A stretch of DNA of 64,000 bases from Clostridium ihumii AP5 (GCF_000612845.1 NZ_CCAT010000085.1:124001-188000), one strand, 5' to 3'; positions 47,226 to 57,027 are shown, numbered from the stretch's first letter. Notes: a model not told the origin generated them from the sequence alone. Numbers and translations: made by a program.

Positions 47226-47858
47226 TTATTTAATTTCAAAATTTTCAATTTTTTCTTTATTTAAAAATTTTTTGTAGTTACATCTAATTCTAATTGTCCC
47301 CTTTTCATCTAATATATGATATTGATTTGGTATTCCACTTTCACTATCAATATACATTATTCCTCTGTATATGTTTTTATTATATCCCGGAAGCAATAAA
47401 TCAATAGCTAAATATTCCTTATTATCTAATTCCTTATTAGATATTACGACTTGACTGCTACTATCTAAAAATTCGCAAAACTTTTCAACCCCTAATTGAT
47501 TTAATATTTCATCAAAATTCTCTGGCAAATCGTATTTTTTCATATTTGCTTTATCATTGACATGTATACTATCCTTATCATATGTAAATATTCTATTTTC
47601 CCCTAGATTTATCTCTTTACCTATATTTTTTAAATACTTTTGTTTTCCTGAATATTTAAGATTTTGTCTTCCATTTAATACTTCTAGTTCTATATCTGTT
47701 TCATATCCCTTCATATTTTTTAAACTATCAATAATCTTAGTTTCATTAGCTTTGCTCAAATCTTTATTATTGCTATGCCTCCAAGTTATTAGTACAGTAA
47801 AAAAAAATGCAACTATGCAAATAACTATTACTACTGACCTTTTTATTTTATTACTCAC
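47226..47858 (-). CDS. GerS-like (LolA-fold) membrane-anchored protein
   Basis: 210 residues, GTG start. One N-terminal hydrophobic helix (about 8-25), then an extracytoplasmic domain resembling the LolA/GerS fold, ending in DSESGIPNQYHILDEKGTIRIRCNYKKF. Placement beside alr mirrors the gerS-alr2 pair of Clostridioides difficile, where GerS supports cortex modification and germination. There is no lipobox Cys, unlike GerS itself, so it is anchored by its helix or is a GerS-related paralog. Assignment rests mainly on context. Confidence 0.6.
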   Translation of the reverse strand: MSNKIKRSVVIVICIVAFFFTVLITWRHSNNKDLSKANETKIIDSLKNMKGYETDIELEVLNGRQNLKYSGKQKYLKNIGKEINLGENRIFTYDKDSIHVNDKANMKKYDLPENFDEILNQLGVEKFCEFLDSSSQVVISNKELDNKEYLAIDLLLPGYNKNIYRGIMYIDSESGIPNQYHILDEKGTIRIRCNYKKFLNKEKIENFEIK

Positions 47859-47930
47859 AAATTACTCCCCCTAAATTCAATAATACACTACTATATCTAT
47901 TAAGAATAATTTGCTACTATAACTTTTTTA

Positions 47931-48845
47931 TTAATTTTTTATATTTTTTTCTAAAAACATTTTTATACCATAAGGCAAAAAATCAATTAAATGAGTTGCA
48001 TTAACACAAAACATATCTTTTGATAAAACATCTCCACAAAATCCATGTATATAAGCTGACATGAATGTAGCTTTTAACGGATCATATCCTTGAGCTATGA
48101 ATGATGCTATAATTCCAGTTAATGTATCACCCATTCCACCAGATGCCATAGCACTGTTTCCAGTAGTATTTATATATACCGACTTTCCATCTGTAATTAT
48201 AGTATTATGATCTTTTAATAGGACTATTACATTATTTAACTCTGCAAATTCCCTAGCAACTTTTATTTTATCATTTTTTATTTCTTCTATAGACAATCCA
48301 GTTAATCTTGACATTTCTCCCATATGTGGAGTCAGTACAATTTGATTGTTTTTTGATTCTAACAATTCTAAATTTTGTTGTAATACATTTATTCCATCTG
48401 CATCAATTACAATTGGACATTCACTTTTTGTTATAATCTCTTTTAATATATTATAAGTCAACTTACTATTTCCCATTCCAGGTCCTATAGCTATAACATT
48501 GCTTTTAGTTACGATATTATTAATTTTATCTGTTTCTTCAAAATTTATTGTCATAGCCTCATTTAACTTTATGCTCATGATGCCTTGCAATTCTCTATGT
48601 GTACATAATGTAACTAATCCTGCACCACTTCTAACACATGCTTCTGTTACTAAATATGCTGCACCACTATACCCTCTTGATCCTGCTATCACTAGTACTC
48701 TACCATAATCACCTTTGTACCCATCTGATTTTCTTTTTTCAAAACATGATAATATAAAATCGTCATTCAACTTATAAGGTTTAACACAAATACTATGTAA
48801 ATTAGATACTATAGATTTTTTAAAATCTTGAAATCCTCCATTCAT
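47931..48845 (-). CDS. nnrD: ADP-dependent (S)-NAD(P)H-hydrate dehydratase
   Basis: About 304 residues. Ribokinase-like domain: GDYGRVLVIAGSRGYSGAAYL, IAIGPGMG, VIDADGIN and the nucleotide/catalytic loop TTGNSAMASGGMGDTLTG (about 240). It repairs damaged NAD(P)HX. The usual fused N-terminal epimerase domain (NnrE) is absent; only about 40 residues precede the kinase fold. ATG 48845 has GGAGGTGG upstream and begins 1 base after the acpS stop. Confidence 0.9.
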   Translation of the reverse strand: MNGGFQDFKKSIVSNLHSICVKPYKLNDDFILSCFEKRKSDGYKGDYGRVLVIAGSRGYSGAAYLVTEACVRSGAGLVTLCTHRELQGIMSIKLNEAMTINFEETDKINNIVTKSNVIAIGPGMGNSKLTYNILKEIITKSECPIVIDADGINVLQQNLELLESKNNQIVLTPHMGEMSRLTGLSIEEIKNDKIKVAREFAELNNVIVLLKDHNTIITDGKSVYINTTGNSAMASGGMGDTLTGIIASFIAQGYDPLKATFMSAYIHGFCGDVLSKDMFCVNATHLIDFLPYGIKMFLEKNIKN

Positions 48846-48846
48846 T

Positions 48847-49221
48847 TTATTCCACCTCCAAAATGGCATATGCTATTGCATTATCATTGCTATGAGATAT
48901 ACTTATATGAATTTTGTAATTTCCATCTTTGCCTACAATTTTCTTAGCATTTTCACTCAAAATAACAATAGGTTTTCCTAATTCGTCATTTATTATTGTT
49001 AAATCTCTAAAACTAAATCCCCTAAATCCAGTACCTAAAGCTTTCGATATAGCTTCTTTGGCGGCAAACCTTCCTGCTATTTGTTCTATTCTAAGTTTCT
49101 TATTCTTGAAAAATTCTAATTCTTCTTCACTAAATGTTTTTTCTAAAAAACTCTTAGTTCTATTTACTGCTTTTTCAATTCTATGTATCTCTACTATATC
49201 AACTCCAATACCAGATATCAC
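48847..49221 (-). CDS. acpS: Holo-[acyl-carrier-protein] synthase
   Basis: 124 residues, GTG start (RBS GGTGG). Mg-binding GVDIVEI (Asp 8) and the CoA-binding FAAKEAISKALGTG (Glu ~57), then HISISHSNDNAIAYAI. Moves 4'-phosphopantetheine from CoA to ACP. First gene of the acpS-nnrD-(gerS-like)-alr-mazEF series. Confidence 0.97.
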   Translation of the reverse strand: MISGIGVDIVEIHRIEKAVNRTKSFLEKTFSEEELEFFKNKKLRIEQIAGRFAAKEAISKALGTGFRGFSFRDLTIINDELGKPIVILSENAKKIVGKDGNYKIHISISHSNDNAIAYAILEVE

Positions 49222-49602
49222 TTAACCACCTCACTTAACACATAACACACTAAAAATTTCTCTATACTTATTTATGTTATTTTAACTAAGAAATTTCTAA
49301 AATCACCCCTTATTATCAATTTTTTACTTTAAACTTTTTATTTATATATTATCATAAAATTTATTATTATAATAGGTTTTACACAAGTCATATTGCAATT
49401 TCAGATTATTTTAAATAAATTTTAGTAAAAATATATTCATAATTTTAAAAATTTTTACTTATTAATAAGAGTAAAATTAGAACTACTCTATTTTACTCTT
49501 ATTATAAAAATTATTATTTTATTAATGAAACATAAAGTCCATATTTTATAATTTATAAACCATTTTTAAATAACTACACTATAATTGATTATTGAGTATT
49601 CT
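49222..49602. other. AT-rich intergenic region with terminator
   Basis: About 380 bases, presumably the acpS promoter region and the terminator of the DUF6514 gene (49464-49503). No ORF seen. Confidence 0.5.
49464..49503. terminator. Terminator-like hairpin
   Basis: AATAAGAGTAAAAT pairs perfectly with ATTTTACTCTTATT; 100 bases past the DUF6514 stop. Confidence 0.7.
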
Positions 49603-49938
49603 CTAATTTATATCATTAAAATCTGATATATACCCTTCAATGCATTCTTCTATAACATCAACTAAATGTATTGGAGATACTGTATTATTTTTCAAAAACT
49701 TAACTAACTCTGTAACTCTTTCCTTTTTAGGACTTATATACTTTATAAAATCCTTACATGTTGAAATAACTTGTCCATTAACAATATCTTTTCTTTCTAC
49801 TTCTACTCCATATGCCTTTGATTTAACTATCCGTTGATTTAACTCAGATGAATAATCGCTTTCTAATAACTTGTAAATATATTCATAAGTTACATTTTCA
49901 TTCTCCATCATATTTTTTATACTTTCAACTACAACCAC
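49603..49938 (-). CDS. DUF6514 family protein
   Basis: 111 residues, GTG start with GGGGG about 9 bases before. Soluble, small; the segment SKAYGVEVERKDIVNGQVIS and the C-terminal NNTVSPIHLVDVIEECIEGY are features I associate with DUF6514, a clostridial family without known function. Monocistronic. Confidence 0.65.
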   Translation of the reverse strand: MVVVESIKNMMENENVTYEYIYKLLESDYSSELNQRIVKSKAYGVEVERKDIVNGQVISTCKDFIKYISPKKERVTELVKFLKNNTVSPIHLVDVIEECIEGYISDFNDIN

Positions 49939-50002
49939 TAGTATAACCCCCTCAAACTAACACATTTTTTATGCCTTGATTCTATCACTTTATAAAAAAA
50001 AA

Positions 50003-50056
50003 ATATGTCAGTTAATGTTTAACGAGTTTTTATTTTCTCGCTTCATTTTGACATAT
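50003..50056 (-). terminator. Terminator of the moxR-DUF58-DUF4129 operon
   Basis: ATATGTCA pairs with TGACATAT at the base, with an inner CGAG/CTCG stem, and eight Ts follow on the minus strand. About 140 bases past the last stop; long stem with internal structure. Confidence 0.65.
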
Positions 50057-50196
50057 TAATATTAGTATTGCTAAATATGATATTTTTGATATAATATTTA
50101 ATTGATTTAGTCTCTAATTTTTATATTTTTTTGTCGAATTTTTAAGTTTTTTGCTAAAACTTTTTGCTTATATTTCTTAACCTTTTTGTAAAATGC

Positions 50197-51450
50197 TTAA
50201 CCACCTTTTTGTAACTTCTTTTTTACAATCCTCATTTTTATATCTTTATAATTTTTTTTAAAGTCATATAGATTTTCATTATTAATCTCATGATTTGAAA
50301 ATTTTGCCTCATTGTAAATCTCTGTAAACTTATCAATTTTTGTTTCTTCACTAACTTTTATCTCATATATATTTTTAAGTTGAGTTGGTGTCATATAACT
50401 TTTAAATATTCCTATTTTCTTTGTATCATTCTCAAATTTCATATAATTGTACAAAATTTCTTCCTTAACATTAAATTTATTTCTAAATATATTTTTTATA
50501 TATTTTTTGCTTATCTTCTCTTTGCTCATAGTGTTGTATAGTTTTTCTGAATACTCTTCATATGTTTTTTCATCATCTTTAACAATAAACTGTTCAACAA
50601 TTTTTTTAATTGATATATATATACAATATAATAATATTATAGTAATTATTATTTTTATTATAGGTTCTAGTATTTCATAATTTATTGATAGATTATTTGT
50701 AGTGCTTTTTACCTTAGTAGTTTCTAGTTTACTTTTTGATTTTATCTCTGTGAGATTATTATGTGTACTTAGAAATTTTAATATACCTTCTAATGGAACC
50801 TTCAGCAAACTTATTGATGCTTGAGCAATAATATTCAATAATTTAGAAATTAATTTAATTACTCCTTTTATTACATTTATCATAAAATTATTCATAGTTA
50901 GCATTATTGCTAATATAATCATTGATATGTTATAGTATTTTGCTCTCTTATTAAAAATACTATTATCATATCTCATGGTTTCCCTCAAATTAATAATGAA
51001 TAAAGCAAAATATAATACATATGCTCTCATATTATAAGCTAACACACCATTCCCTGTTAAATATGAAAACATCGTAGTAAGCAATAATGATGCAAACCCT
51101 AAAATTCCTAATATATTCTTACATTCTATATAGCATCTATATTCTCCTAACTTATATAAATTAAATAGTATACAAAAGTTTGAAAATATTATTGATGGTA
51201 TAAACATAATTTCATAATCTAAAAAATAAATTAATAAACTTGTGATTATTAAACCTATGAAAATTACACCTTTATTGTTTGCTTTTTCTAATAAAAACGA
51301 TATTATTACCATCATCAAAATACAAATTGATATTAAATTATAACTTAAAACAGTTTTAGAAACTACACTTGAAAAACAATTTATTATTGTAAAAAAAATA
51401 ACTATCAAAGTTGATGAATATAATAATTTTACTTCTTTAAGCCAACTCAT
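50197..51450 (-). CDS. Membrane protein with C-terminal DUF4129-like segment
   Basis: 417 residues. About nine N-terminal helices to residue ~215, a further helix at about 262-280, then a soluble tail whose end, EIYNEAKFSNHEINNENLYDFKKNY, is like DUF4129. In the usual moxR-DUF58-transglutaminase operons the third gene carries a transglutaminase core between the helices and this tail; here that core (no conserved Cys-His-Asp set) is missing. Its ATG overlaps the DUF58 stop (ATGA). Confidence 0.65.
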   Translation of the reverse strand: MSWLKEVKLLYSSTLIVIFFTIINCFSSVVSKTVLSYNLISICILMMVIISFLLEKANNKGVIFIGLIITSLLIYFLDYEIMFIPSIIFSNFCILFNLYKLGEYRCYIECKNILGILGFASLLLTTMFSYLTGNGVLAYNMRAYVLYFALFIINLRETMRYDNSIFNKRAKYYNISMIILAIMLTMNNFMINVIKGVIKLISKLLNIIAQASISLLKVPLEGILKFLSTHNNLTEIKSKSKLETTKVKSTTNNLSINYEILEPIIKIIITIILLYCIYISIKKIVEQFIVKDDEKTYEEYSEKLYNTMSKEKISKKYIKNIFRNKFNVKEEILYNYMKFENDTKKIGIFKSYMTPTQLKNIYEIKVSEETKIDKFTEIYNEAKFSNHEINNENLYDFKKNYKDIKMRIVKKKLQKGG

Positions 51451-52571
51451 ATTTTCATCCCCTTAAAACATATTTTTTCTATTCCCTTTATATTTTTTAC
51501 ATCTCCATTCTTAGATGTATCTACTATTTTTAAATTTATTCCACCCTTACTTTTTTCCTTTAATAATTGTAAACTTTCATCATCTAAATAAGAAGTTATT
51601 ATTATATAAGTACAACTTCTTTCAAAATTATTAGCTCGCATCTTAATATAATCAGTAAAACTATATAACATTCCATAGTGAATTCTTGCACATAATTCTA
51701 ATATCCTTTTGTAGTTATTAGCCATTGGCCTAAGTTCTTGTTGAAATTCATTTTCATTAGATATTATTCTTGCATTTGTCCAAAAACCTGTTGATATTCC
51801 CTCACCTATAGACTTTACTGCTAATGATGCAGCTATTTTTATTCCATTTTCAATAGATTCCTCATCTATATTTTGCCAATGATTTTTATTACATTGAATA
51901 TTAAAAATTATTACTAACTCACTTTCAGCAGTAAAATCATAATCTTTAACCATTAACTTACTCATCTTCAAGCTAGATTTCCAATGTATATCCTTCATTC
52001 TATCCTCTACACCATATTCTCTTATTCCTCTAACATATAAATCATCCTTCTGTATCCAACGTCTTACTGTATTATCTCCGCTAAAATTAGTTACATCAAA
52101 ATTAATATTACTTAATGGAATAACCTTAGGGTATACTAAAAGCTCTATTAATTCCTTAAATTCCCTTGTTTCTGTATTCATTGCAAAAACATCTGATATT
52201 TCAACCGTTAAATCTTTTATTAAATAAGCGCCTCTTTTAGCCTTTATTTTATAAGTTCTAACTTTTCTTGAACGTCCACCAACTCTATATTTACTTACAT
52301 GAGTAACTCTACCTTCATCACATAATTTTACTTCCTCACCTTCATACTCTATGCCTTGTGTCATATACTCTCTTAAAATTAAAAAAGCTATTGGAAATCT
52401 TTTTTTATTTTCTATAATAGTTGATATCTTGCAAGTTTCTCCTTCTAAAATTCTATTATTATCAATCTCTCTACGTATAATTAAATTATTAAAACCTATA
52501 GTTCTTGTTATATATGCTACTAATAAAAATAATAAAATTATTAAATAAAACAAAATGTATGTTGAAATCAT
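51447..52571 (-). CDS. DUF58-domain protein
   Basis: About 374 residues. Short N-terminal helix (about 4-25), a beta-rich region and the DUF58 motif VRGIREYGVEDRMKDIHWKSSLKMSKLMVKDYDF (about 175-210), linked to a von Willebrand A-like fold. Always encoded with MoxR ATPases; proposed to help assemble or insert other proteins. I use ATG 52571 (GGAG 9 bases upstream), not TTG 52580. Middle gene of the operon. Confidence 0.9.
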   Translation of the reverse strand: MISTYILFYLIILLFLLVAYITRTIGFNNLIIRREIDNNRILEGETCKISTIIENKKRFPIAFLILREYMTQGIEYEGEEVKLCDEGRVTHVSKYRVGGRSRKVRTYKIKAKRGAYLIKDLTVEISDVFAMNTETREFKELIELLVYPKVIPLSNINFDVTNFSGDNTVRRWIQKDDLYVRGIREYGVEDRMKDIHWKSSLKMSKLMVKDYDFTAESELVIIFNIQCNKNHWQNIDEESIENGIKIAASLAVKSIGEGISTGFWTNARIISNENEFQQELRPMANNYKRILELCARIHYGMLYSFTDYIKMRANNFERSCTYIIITSYLDDESLQLLKEKSKGGINLKIVDTSKNGDVKNIKGIEKICFKGMKI

Positions 52572-52583
52572 ATATATCAACTC

Positions 52584-53534
52584 CTAAATTTTTTCTATTG
52601 GAGTATCTACTGAACTTAATATCTTATTTATTACTTTTATTTCTCTATTTTTTTCAATATTAACTTCATTTCTAAGTACTATTCTATGCGCTATTATATC
52701 TATAGCTAATTCTTTAACATCTTCAGCTATAACATAATCTCTTCCATTGATAGCTGCATAAGCTTGAGATGCTTTCATTAAATTTAATGTGGCTCTAGGA
52801 CTACATCCTAGTTCAATTTCTTGATGCTTTCTTGTTGCCGCTATTATGTTTAATATATATTCTTTAATTTCATTACTAACATATACATCACTATAATTTT
52901 CTTGAACATATTGTATTTCTTCCATGCTTATCACAGATTCTAATTCTTCTAATGGATCTTTCTTATTAAATAAATCCATTATATTTTTTTCCTCACTATA
53001 AGTCGGATATCCTAATGATATTTTCATGAAAAATCTATCAAGTTGTGCTTCTGGCAATGGAAATGTTCCAAATTGTTCTACTGGATTTTGTGTTGCTATT
53101 ACAAAAAATGGTTTTTCCAACTTTACTGTGTTTCCTTCAACTGTAATTTGCCTTTCTTCCATACACTCTAATAATGCTGATTGTGTTCTTGGGGTTGCTC
53201 TATTTATTTCATCTGCTAATACAATTTGACTTAAAAGTGGACCTTGTCTAAATTCAAATTCTTCTTTTTTTTGATTATAAAAATATATGCCTGTTAAATC
53301 TGATGGTAATAAATCTGGAGTGAATTGTATTCTCTTAAAAGTGCAATCTAATGTTTTAGCTAAGCTTTTTGATAATTTTGTTTTACCAAGTCCTGGAACA
53401 TCCTCTAAAAGTACATGACCTGATGTTATAAATGCAACTATTATTTTTTCAATCTTATCATCTTTACCAATTATAACTTTTCCAATATTTTGAATCATTT
53501 TTTCCTTAAATTCTTTAAATTTTTCTACTTTCAT
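52584..53534 (-). CDS. MoxR-family AAA ATPase
   Basis: 316 residues. Walker A-type LLEDVPGLGKTKLSKSLA (about 36-53), Walker B LADEINRATPRTQSALLECMEERQ (about 106-129), sensor 1 FVIATQNPVEQFGTFPLPEAQLDRF and sensor 2 GCSPRATLNL. Chaperone-like ATPase working with DUF58 proteins. Strong RBS (GGGGGG). Confidence 0.95.
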   Translation of the reverse strand: MKVEKFKEFKEKMIQNIGKVIIGKDDKIEKIIVAFITSGHVLLEDVPGLGKTKLSKSLAKTLDCTFKRIQFTPDLLPSDLTGIYFYNQKKEEFEFRQGPLLSQIVLADEINRATPRTQSALLECMEERQITVEGNTVKLEKPFFVIATQNPVEQFGTFPLPEAQLDRFFMKISLGYPTYSEEKNIMDLFNKKDPLEELESVISMEEIQYVQENYSDVYVSNEIKEYILNIIAATRKHQEIELGCSPRATLNLMKASQAYAAINGRDYVIAEDVKELAIDIIAHRIVLRNEVNIEKNREIKVINKILSSVDTPIEKI

Positions 53535-53731
53535 TTCAAATCCCCCCTCTAAATTTAAACCTCTATTATTAACTCAACTTAAACTTTTTGAATGTTTTTA
53601 ACTTTTAACATTCTTTTTTTTAACTTTTCTTTATATTATACACAAAAAGTTAAAATTAGTAAATATTACAATCATGTCGCATTTACATATTTATTTCATA
53701 CACTTTTTCGTTTTATTAATTATATTTAAAT

Positions 53732-53763
53732 AAAAAGATTCGTGCATATACACGAACCTTTTT
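53732..53763 (-). terminator. Terminator overlapping the ssb stop
   Basis: AAAAAGATTCGTG pairs with CACGAACCTTTTT (one G-U) around CATATA; it includes the stop codon of ssb. Confidence 0.8.
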
Positions 53764-54103
53764 ATCCTATTTCTGTATCAGTCTTTTTATAACTCATAAA
53801 TTGAAATTCATCTGCTATAACTTCAGAGATGTATTTCTTTTGGCCTTCATTATTTTCAAATACTCTCGTTTGTAATCTGCCAGTAACACTTACAACACTA
53901 CTTTTGTCTAAGTATTCACAAACAATCTCAGCTTTTTTACCCCATAAAATTACCGGAATAAAATCAACTTGTTTTTCTCCTGTTGCAGTTTTATACGGTC
54001 TATCTACTGCTAACATTATTCTAGTAAAGACTTTAGTGTTTCCATCTAATGATTTGAGCTCTGGTTTCTTTGTTATTCTTCCTACTAAAACAATTCTATT
54101 CAT
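53762..54103 (-). CDS. ssb: Single-stranded DNA-binding protein
   Basis: About 113 residues: an OB fold beginning MNRIVLVGRITKKPEL with FTRIMLAVDRPYK and DFIPVILWGKKAE. The C-terminus is ...KKTDTEIG and lacks the long linker and DDDIPF acidic tip of the main replication SSB, so this is probably a second, specialised paralog. Start ATG 54103, GGAGG at 8 bases. Monocistronic. Confidence 0.9.
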   Translation of the reverse strand: MNRIVLVGRITKKPELKSLDGNTKVFTRIMLAVDRPYKTATGEKQVDFIPVILWGKKAEIVCEYLDKSSVVSVTGRLQTRVFENNEGQKKYISEVIADEFQFMSYKKTDTEIG

Positions 54104-54289
54104 ATAAATTACCTCCACTTAATAATCAAGCACTAAATTCACCTTATATTAAATTCTTATATTTTCTAAAATTCTATCCAATAAACTTATTTTTAAACTT
54201 ATTTTAAAAATAAAAGCTATATTTAACAATACTTTTGAATTTAATTTTAAATTAAATTTACCACTTTATTAAGTGAATCTCATTTTTTA

Positions 54290-56230
54290 TTAATTGTATA
54301 TATCAGAAAATTCTATTTTTATTTTTTCTACACTGCTATTTTTATTTGTACCAATAAATTTATAATTTATATGTGGATTATCTTTCTTTGATAATCTATT
54401 TGGCATACTTATAGTAAATTCACTACCTTCTCCTACTTTGCTTTTAACAGATATTTTTCCTCCGTGTGCATCTACTAAAGACTTAACTAATGATAATCCT
54501 ATTCCACTACCTTCATGTGGTCTTGTAAATAATGGTGTACTTTGGACAAATCGTTCAAAAATTTTCTCCTGCATATCTTCTGGAATTCCTATACCATTAT
54601 CTTTAACAGATATATCTATAAAATCACCATTATCATAGATATTTACCCATATAGTGCCATTTTCTTTGGAACATTTAATTGCATTTGACAAAAGGTTAAG
54701 CATTATTCTTTCCATGTTTTCCCTGTCAACACCTATAGTTTTTTCCTCTATTTCTGTATCAAATATCAAATTTAAATTTTTACTTTCAATATAATCTACT
54801 GTTGAAAGAGTTATATCTTCTATAATTTTTACTATATCATAATTTCCAAAATCCATTTTTAAATATCCAACATCTATTCTGCTTATATCAATTAAATTAT
54901 TTATAAGTCTTAAAAGTCTATAACAATTTTGTGTCATTACTCCTAAATACCTTTTTGAATCACCTATGCTACATTCTTCTTTTTCTTTAAGTTCCAAAAG
55001 TTGAACTACACTAAGTATTATATTTAATGGTGTTTTCAATTCATGTGAAATATTAGCTATAAATTCAGTTTTTAATTTATCATATTTTAATGCTTGCTTT
55101 AACTTAAATTTATCTCTCTCTGCATTTTTTCTTTCTGTTATATCACATAAAACAATTATAGATGACAAATGATTTTCAAATAGAAATGGTGATGCTCCAA
55201 TTTCTATTTCTATTTCTTTTCCATCTTTTCTTGTTAATGTAACCTCTCTAAATTTAACCTCTGATAAACTATTTTCACCGATTCTATTCATTTCATTTAT
55301 TGTATCTTTATCCTTTATTGAATCATTTATTTTTTTTCCTATTAAAGCATTTATACTTGTTTCCCCTAATATATTTACTAAATTATCATTTGCAAAAGTT
55401 ATTTTTCCTTTAGTTAATATTCCTACTCCATAAGGAAGAAATTTTATAAGTTTTTTATAGTATTCTTCATTTTTTCTTAATGCTTCTTCCATTTCAACCC
55501 TTGTACTTATATCTTTGGCTATAAAAACACTAAATTCTTCATCTGAATCAAAAAATGACATAAAACATATATCAGCATAAATTTCTCTTCCCTTATATGT
55601 TTTAAGTTTTACTTGCGAAACAGGCAATGTACTATAATAATGTCCTTCATTTTCTAAAATATCACTATAATAACTTCTCTTTTTAGTTTTAAAATTTAAT
55701 ACCTCATAAAAATCCTTTCCTATAACCTCTCGTGAATTCCCTATTTCTAATAATTGTTCTGCTGATTTGTTTAAAAACACAATCTTTCTATCCTTCTTTA
55801 TTATTAATATATTGGGTGAGTATATTAGTGTTTTTCTTAATATTTGATTTTTGTCTATAATGTTTTTTTTGTCTTCACTAGTATTCTCATATGAATTTTG
55901 TTCTATCATTTTTAATCGTAGCAATATACTATCCGTATTATCAAATTTTATTTTATTTAAATAAATATCAACATCATCATTTAATCTTAATCGTTTTATA
56001 AAACTTGAATTTTTTTGATTGATGTCTTCATCTAATAAACATTTTTCTATTTTTCTATTCAACTCTTTATCAAATTCACTATAATCATTAAATGTATTTT
56101 TTTTAATTAATTCATCATAAAAGTTCTTAAAAGATTTATTGCTATATATTATTTCTGAATTTTTTTTCAAAATAACTATTGAATCGTCCAAATCATCAAA
56201 AAAATTCAAATCTTCTTGATTTAAAATCAT
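54290..56230 (-). CDS. PAS-domain sensor histidine kinase (soluble)
   Basis: 646 residues with no membrane helix. Three PAS regions: about 5-100, 120-245 and 255-370. HisKA with H396 in FIANISHELKTPLN, then an ATPase domain with N box (NLLSNAIKC), G1 box (VKDNGIGIPEDM) and G2 box (HEGSGIGLSLVKSLV). It probably reads a cytoplasmic redox, light or small-molecule signal and phosphorylates a response regulator; none is adjacent, so it is an orphan kinase, as are sporulation kinases feeding Spo0A. Target unknown. Confidence 0.92.
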   Translation of the reverse strand: MILNQEDLNFFDDLDDSIVILKKNSEIIYSNKSFKNFYDELIKKNTFNDYSEFDKELNRKIEKCLLDEDINQKNSSFIKRLRLNDDVDIYLNKIKFDNTDSILLRLKMIEQNSYENTSEDKKNIIDKNQILRKTLIYSPNILIIKKDRKIVFLNKSAEQLLEIGNSREVIGKDFYEVLNFKTKKRSYYSDILENEGHYYSTLPVSQVKLKTYKGREIYADICFMSFFDSDEEFSVFIAKDISTRVEMEEALRKNEEYYKKLIKFLPYGVGILTKGKITFANDNLVNILGETSINALIGKKINDSIKDKDTINEMNRIGENSLSEVKFREVTLTRKDGKEIEIEIGASPFLFENHLSSIIVLCDITERKNAERDKFKLKQALKYDKLKTEFIANISHELKTPLNIILSVVQLLELKEKEECSIGDSKRYLGVMTQNCYRLLRLINNLIDISRIDVGYLKMDFGNYDIVKIIEDITLSTVDYIESKNLNLIFDTEIEEKTIGVDRENMERIMLNLLSNAIKCSKENGTIWVNIYDNGDFIDISVKDNGIGIPEDMQEKIFERFVQSTPLFTRPHEGSGIGLSLVKSLVDAHGGKISVKSKVGEGSEFTISMPNRLSKKDNPHINYKFIGTNKNSSVEKIKIEFSDIYN

Positions 56231-57027
56231 ATAATCTCCCCCACTTTTTACCTTAAGTATAAAATCCCAAATAGCAATTCCAAATTTTTATTTAATTTAT
56301 AATTTTGGAATCATCTTTGAGTGGAGAGTCATTATACAAGCTAATAAATTCATTCTGTAAATTGATAAAATATAAAACTTACTTTTCCATCAAATTTTAA
56401 CTCTCCAACGCTCAATTAACTTAAATTTATAGGTTTCCAAGTTTGAATCAAAAATAATAACTTTATCAAATGACAATAACTATATTTCAATTAATTCTAT
56501 TATTATGTTTATACCAATTAACAGTTAGCAATTAACAATGATGTTTAATATTATTCACTTTATTCTTAATCTTCATCAATAGAAATAACTAAAAATTAAA
56601 TTTTTATATTATGTTTAAATAATTGATTAAAAAACTTACCCTTCACTTCTATCCTTCATTGTCAATTGTTTATCGTTTAATTATTAATTTTTGTACACTT
56701 TTTTTAAACATCTCTTTCTCAATTGAAATAAGAAAAATTTCATTTTTCAACTTGTTTCCCTATATAAAATTCTATATTCCTTTAATATAACCTTTATTTA
56801 AAAATAATTTTTAAAATAAAATCCCTTTCAAAATATATTCTACTATATAGAAGTAATTATTTTCAAAATTTTTTATTTTTAATAATAAATATTCTTCAAT
56901 TTAGACATATTATAAATATACTACTTTGTACGTTATAAAAGTTTAATTCTAACTTTCATATTTTATTCTATAGTTTTATATAAATATATAAAGTGTCAAA
57001 TTATTATTAATCTATGAGGTACTAATT
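56231..57027. other. AT-rich region with element E and a structured segment
   Basis: About 800 bases between divergent HK and LCP genes. It has an imperfect inverted pair TTGAGTGGAGAGT / ACTCTCCAACGCTCAA (56317-56415), element E (56426-56764) and then 260 bases of AT-rich sequence with the LCP promoter. No ORF seen. Confidence 0.6.
56426..56764 (+). mobile_element. MITE-like element, copy E
   Basis: 339 bases from TATAGGTTTCCAAGTTTG to CAACTTGTTTCCCTATA. It aligns throughout with copy C (TTATCAAATGA, CTTTCTCAA, CATTGT-AATTGT). Flanked by TA. Contains AT-rich repeats, no coding capacity. Confidence 0.75.
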
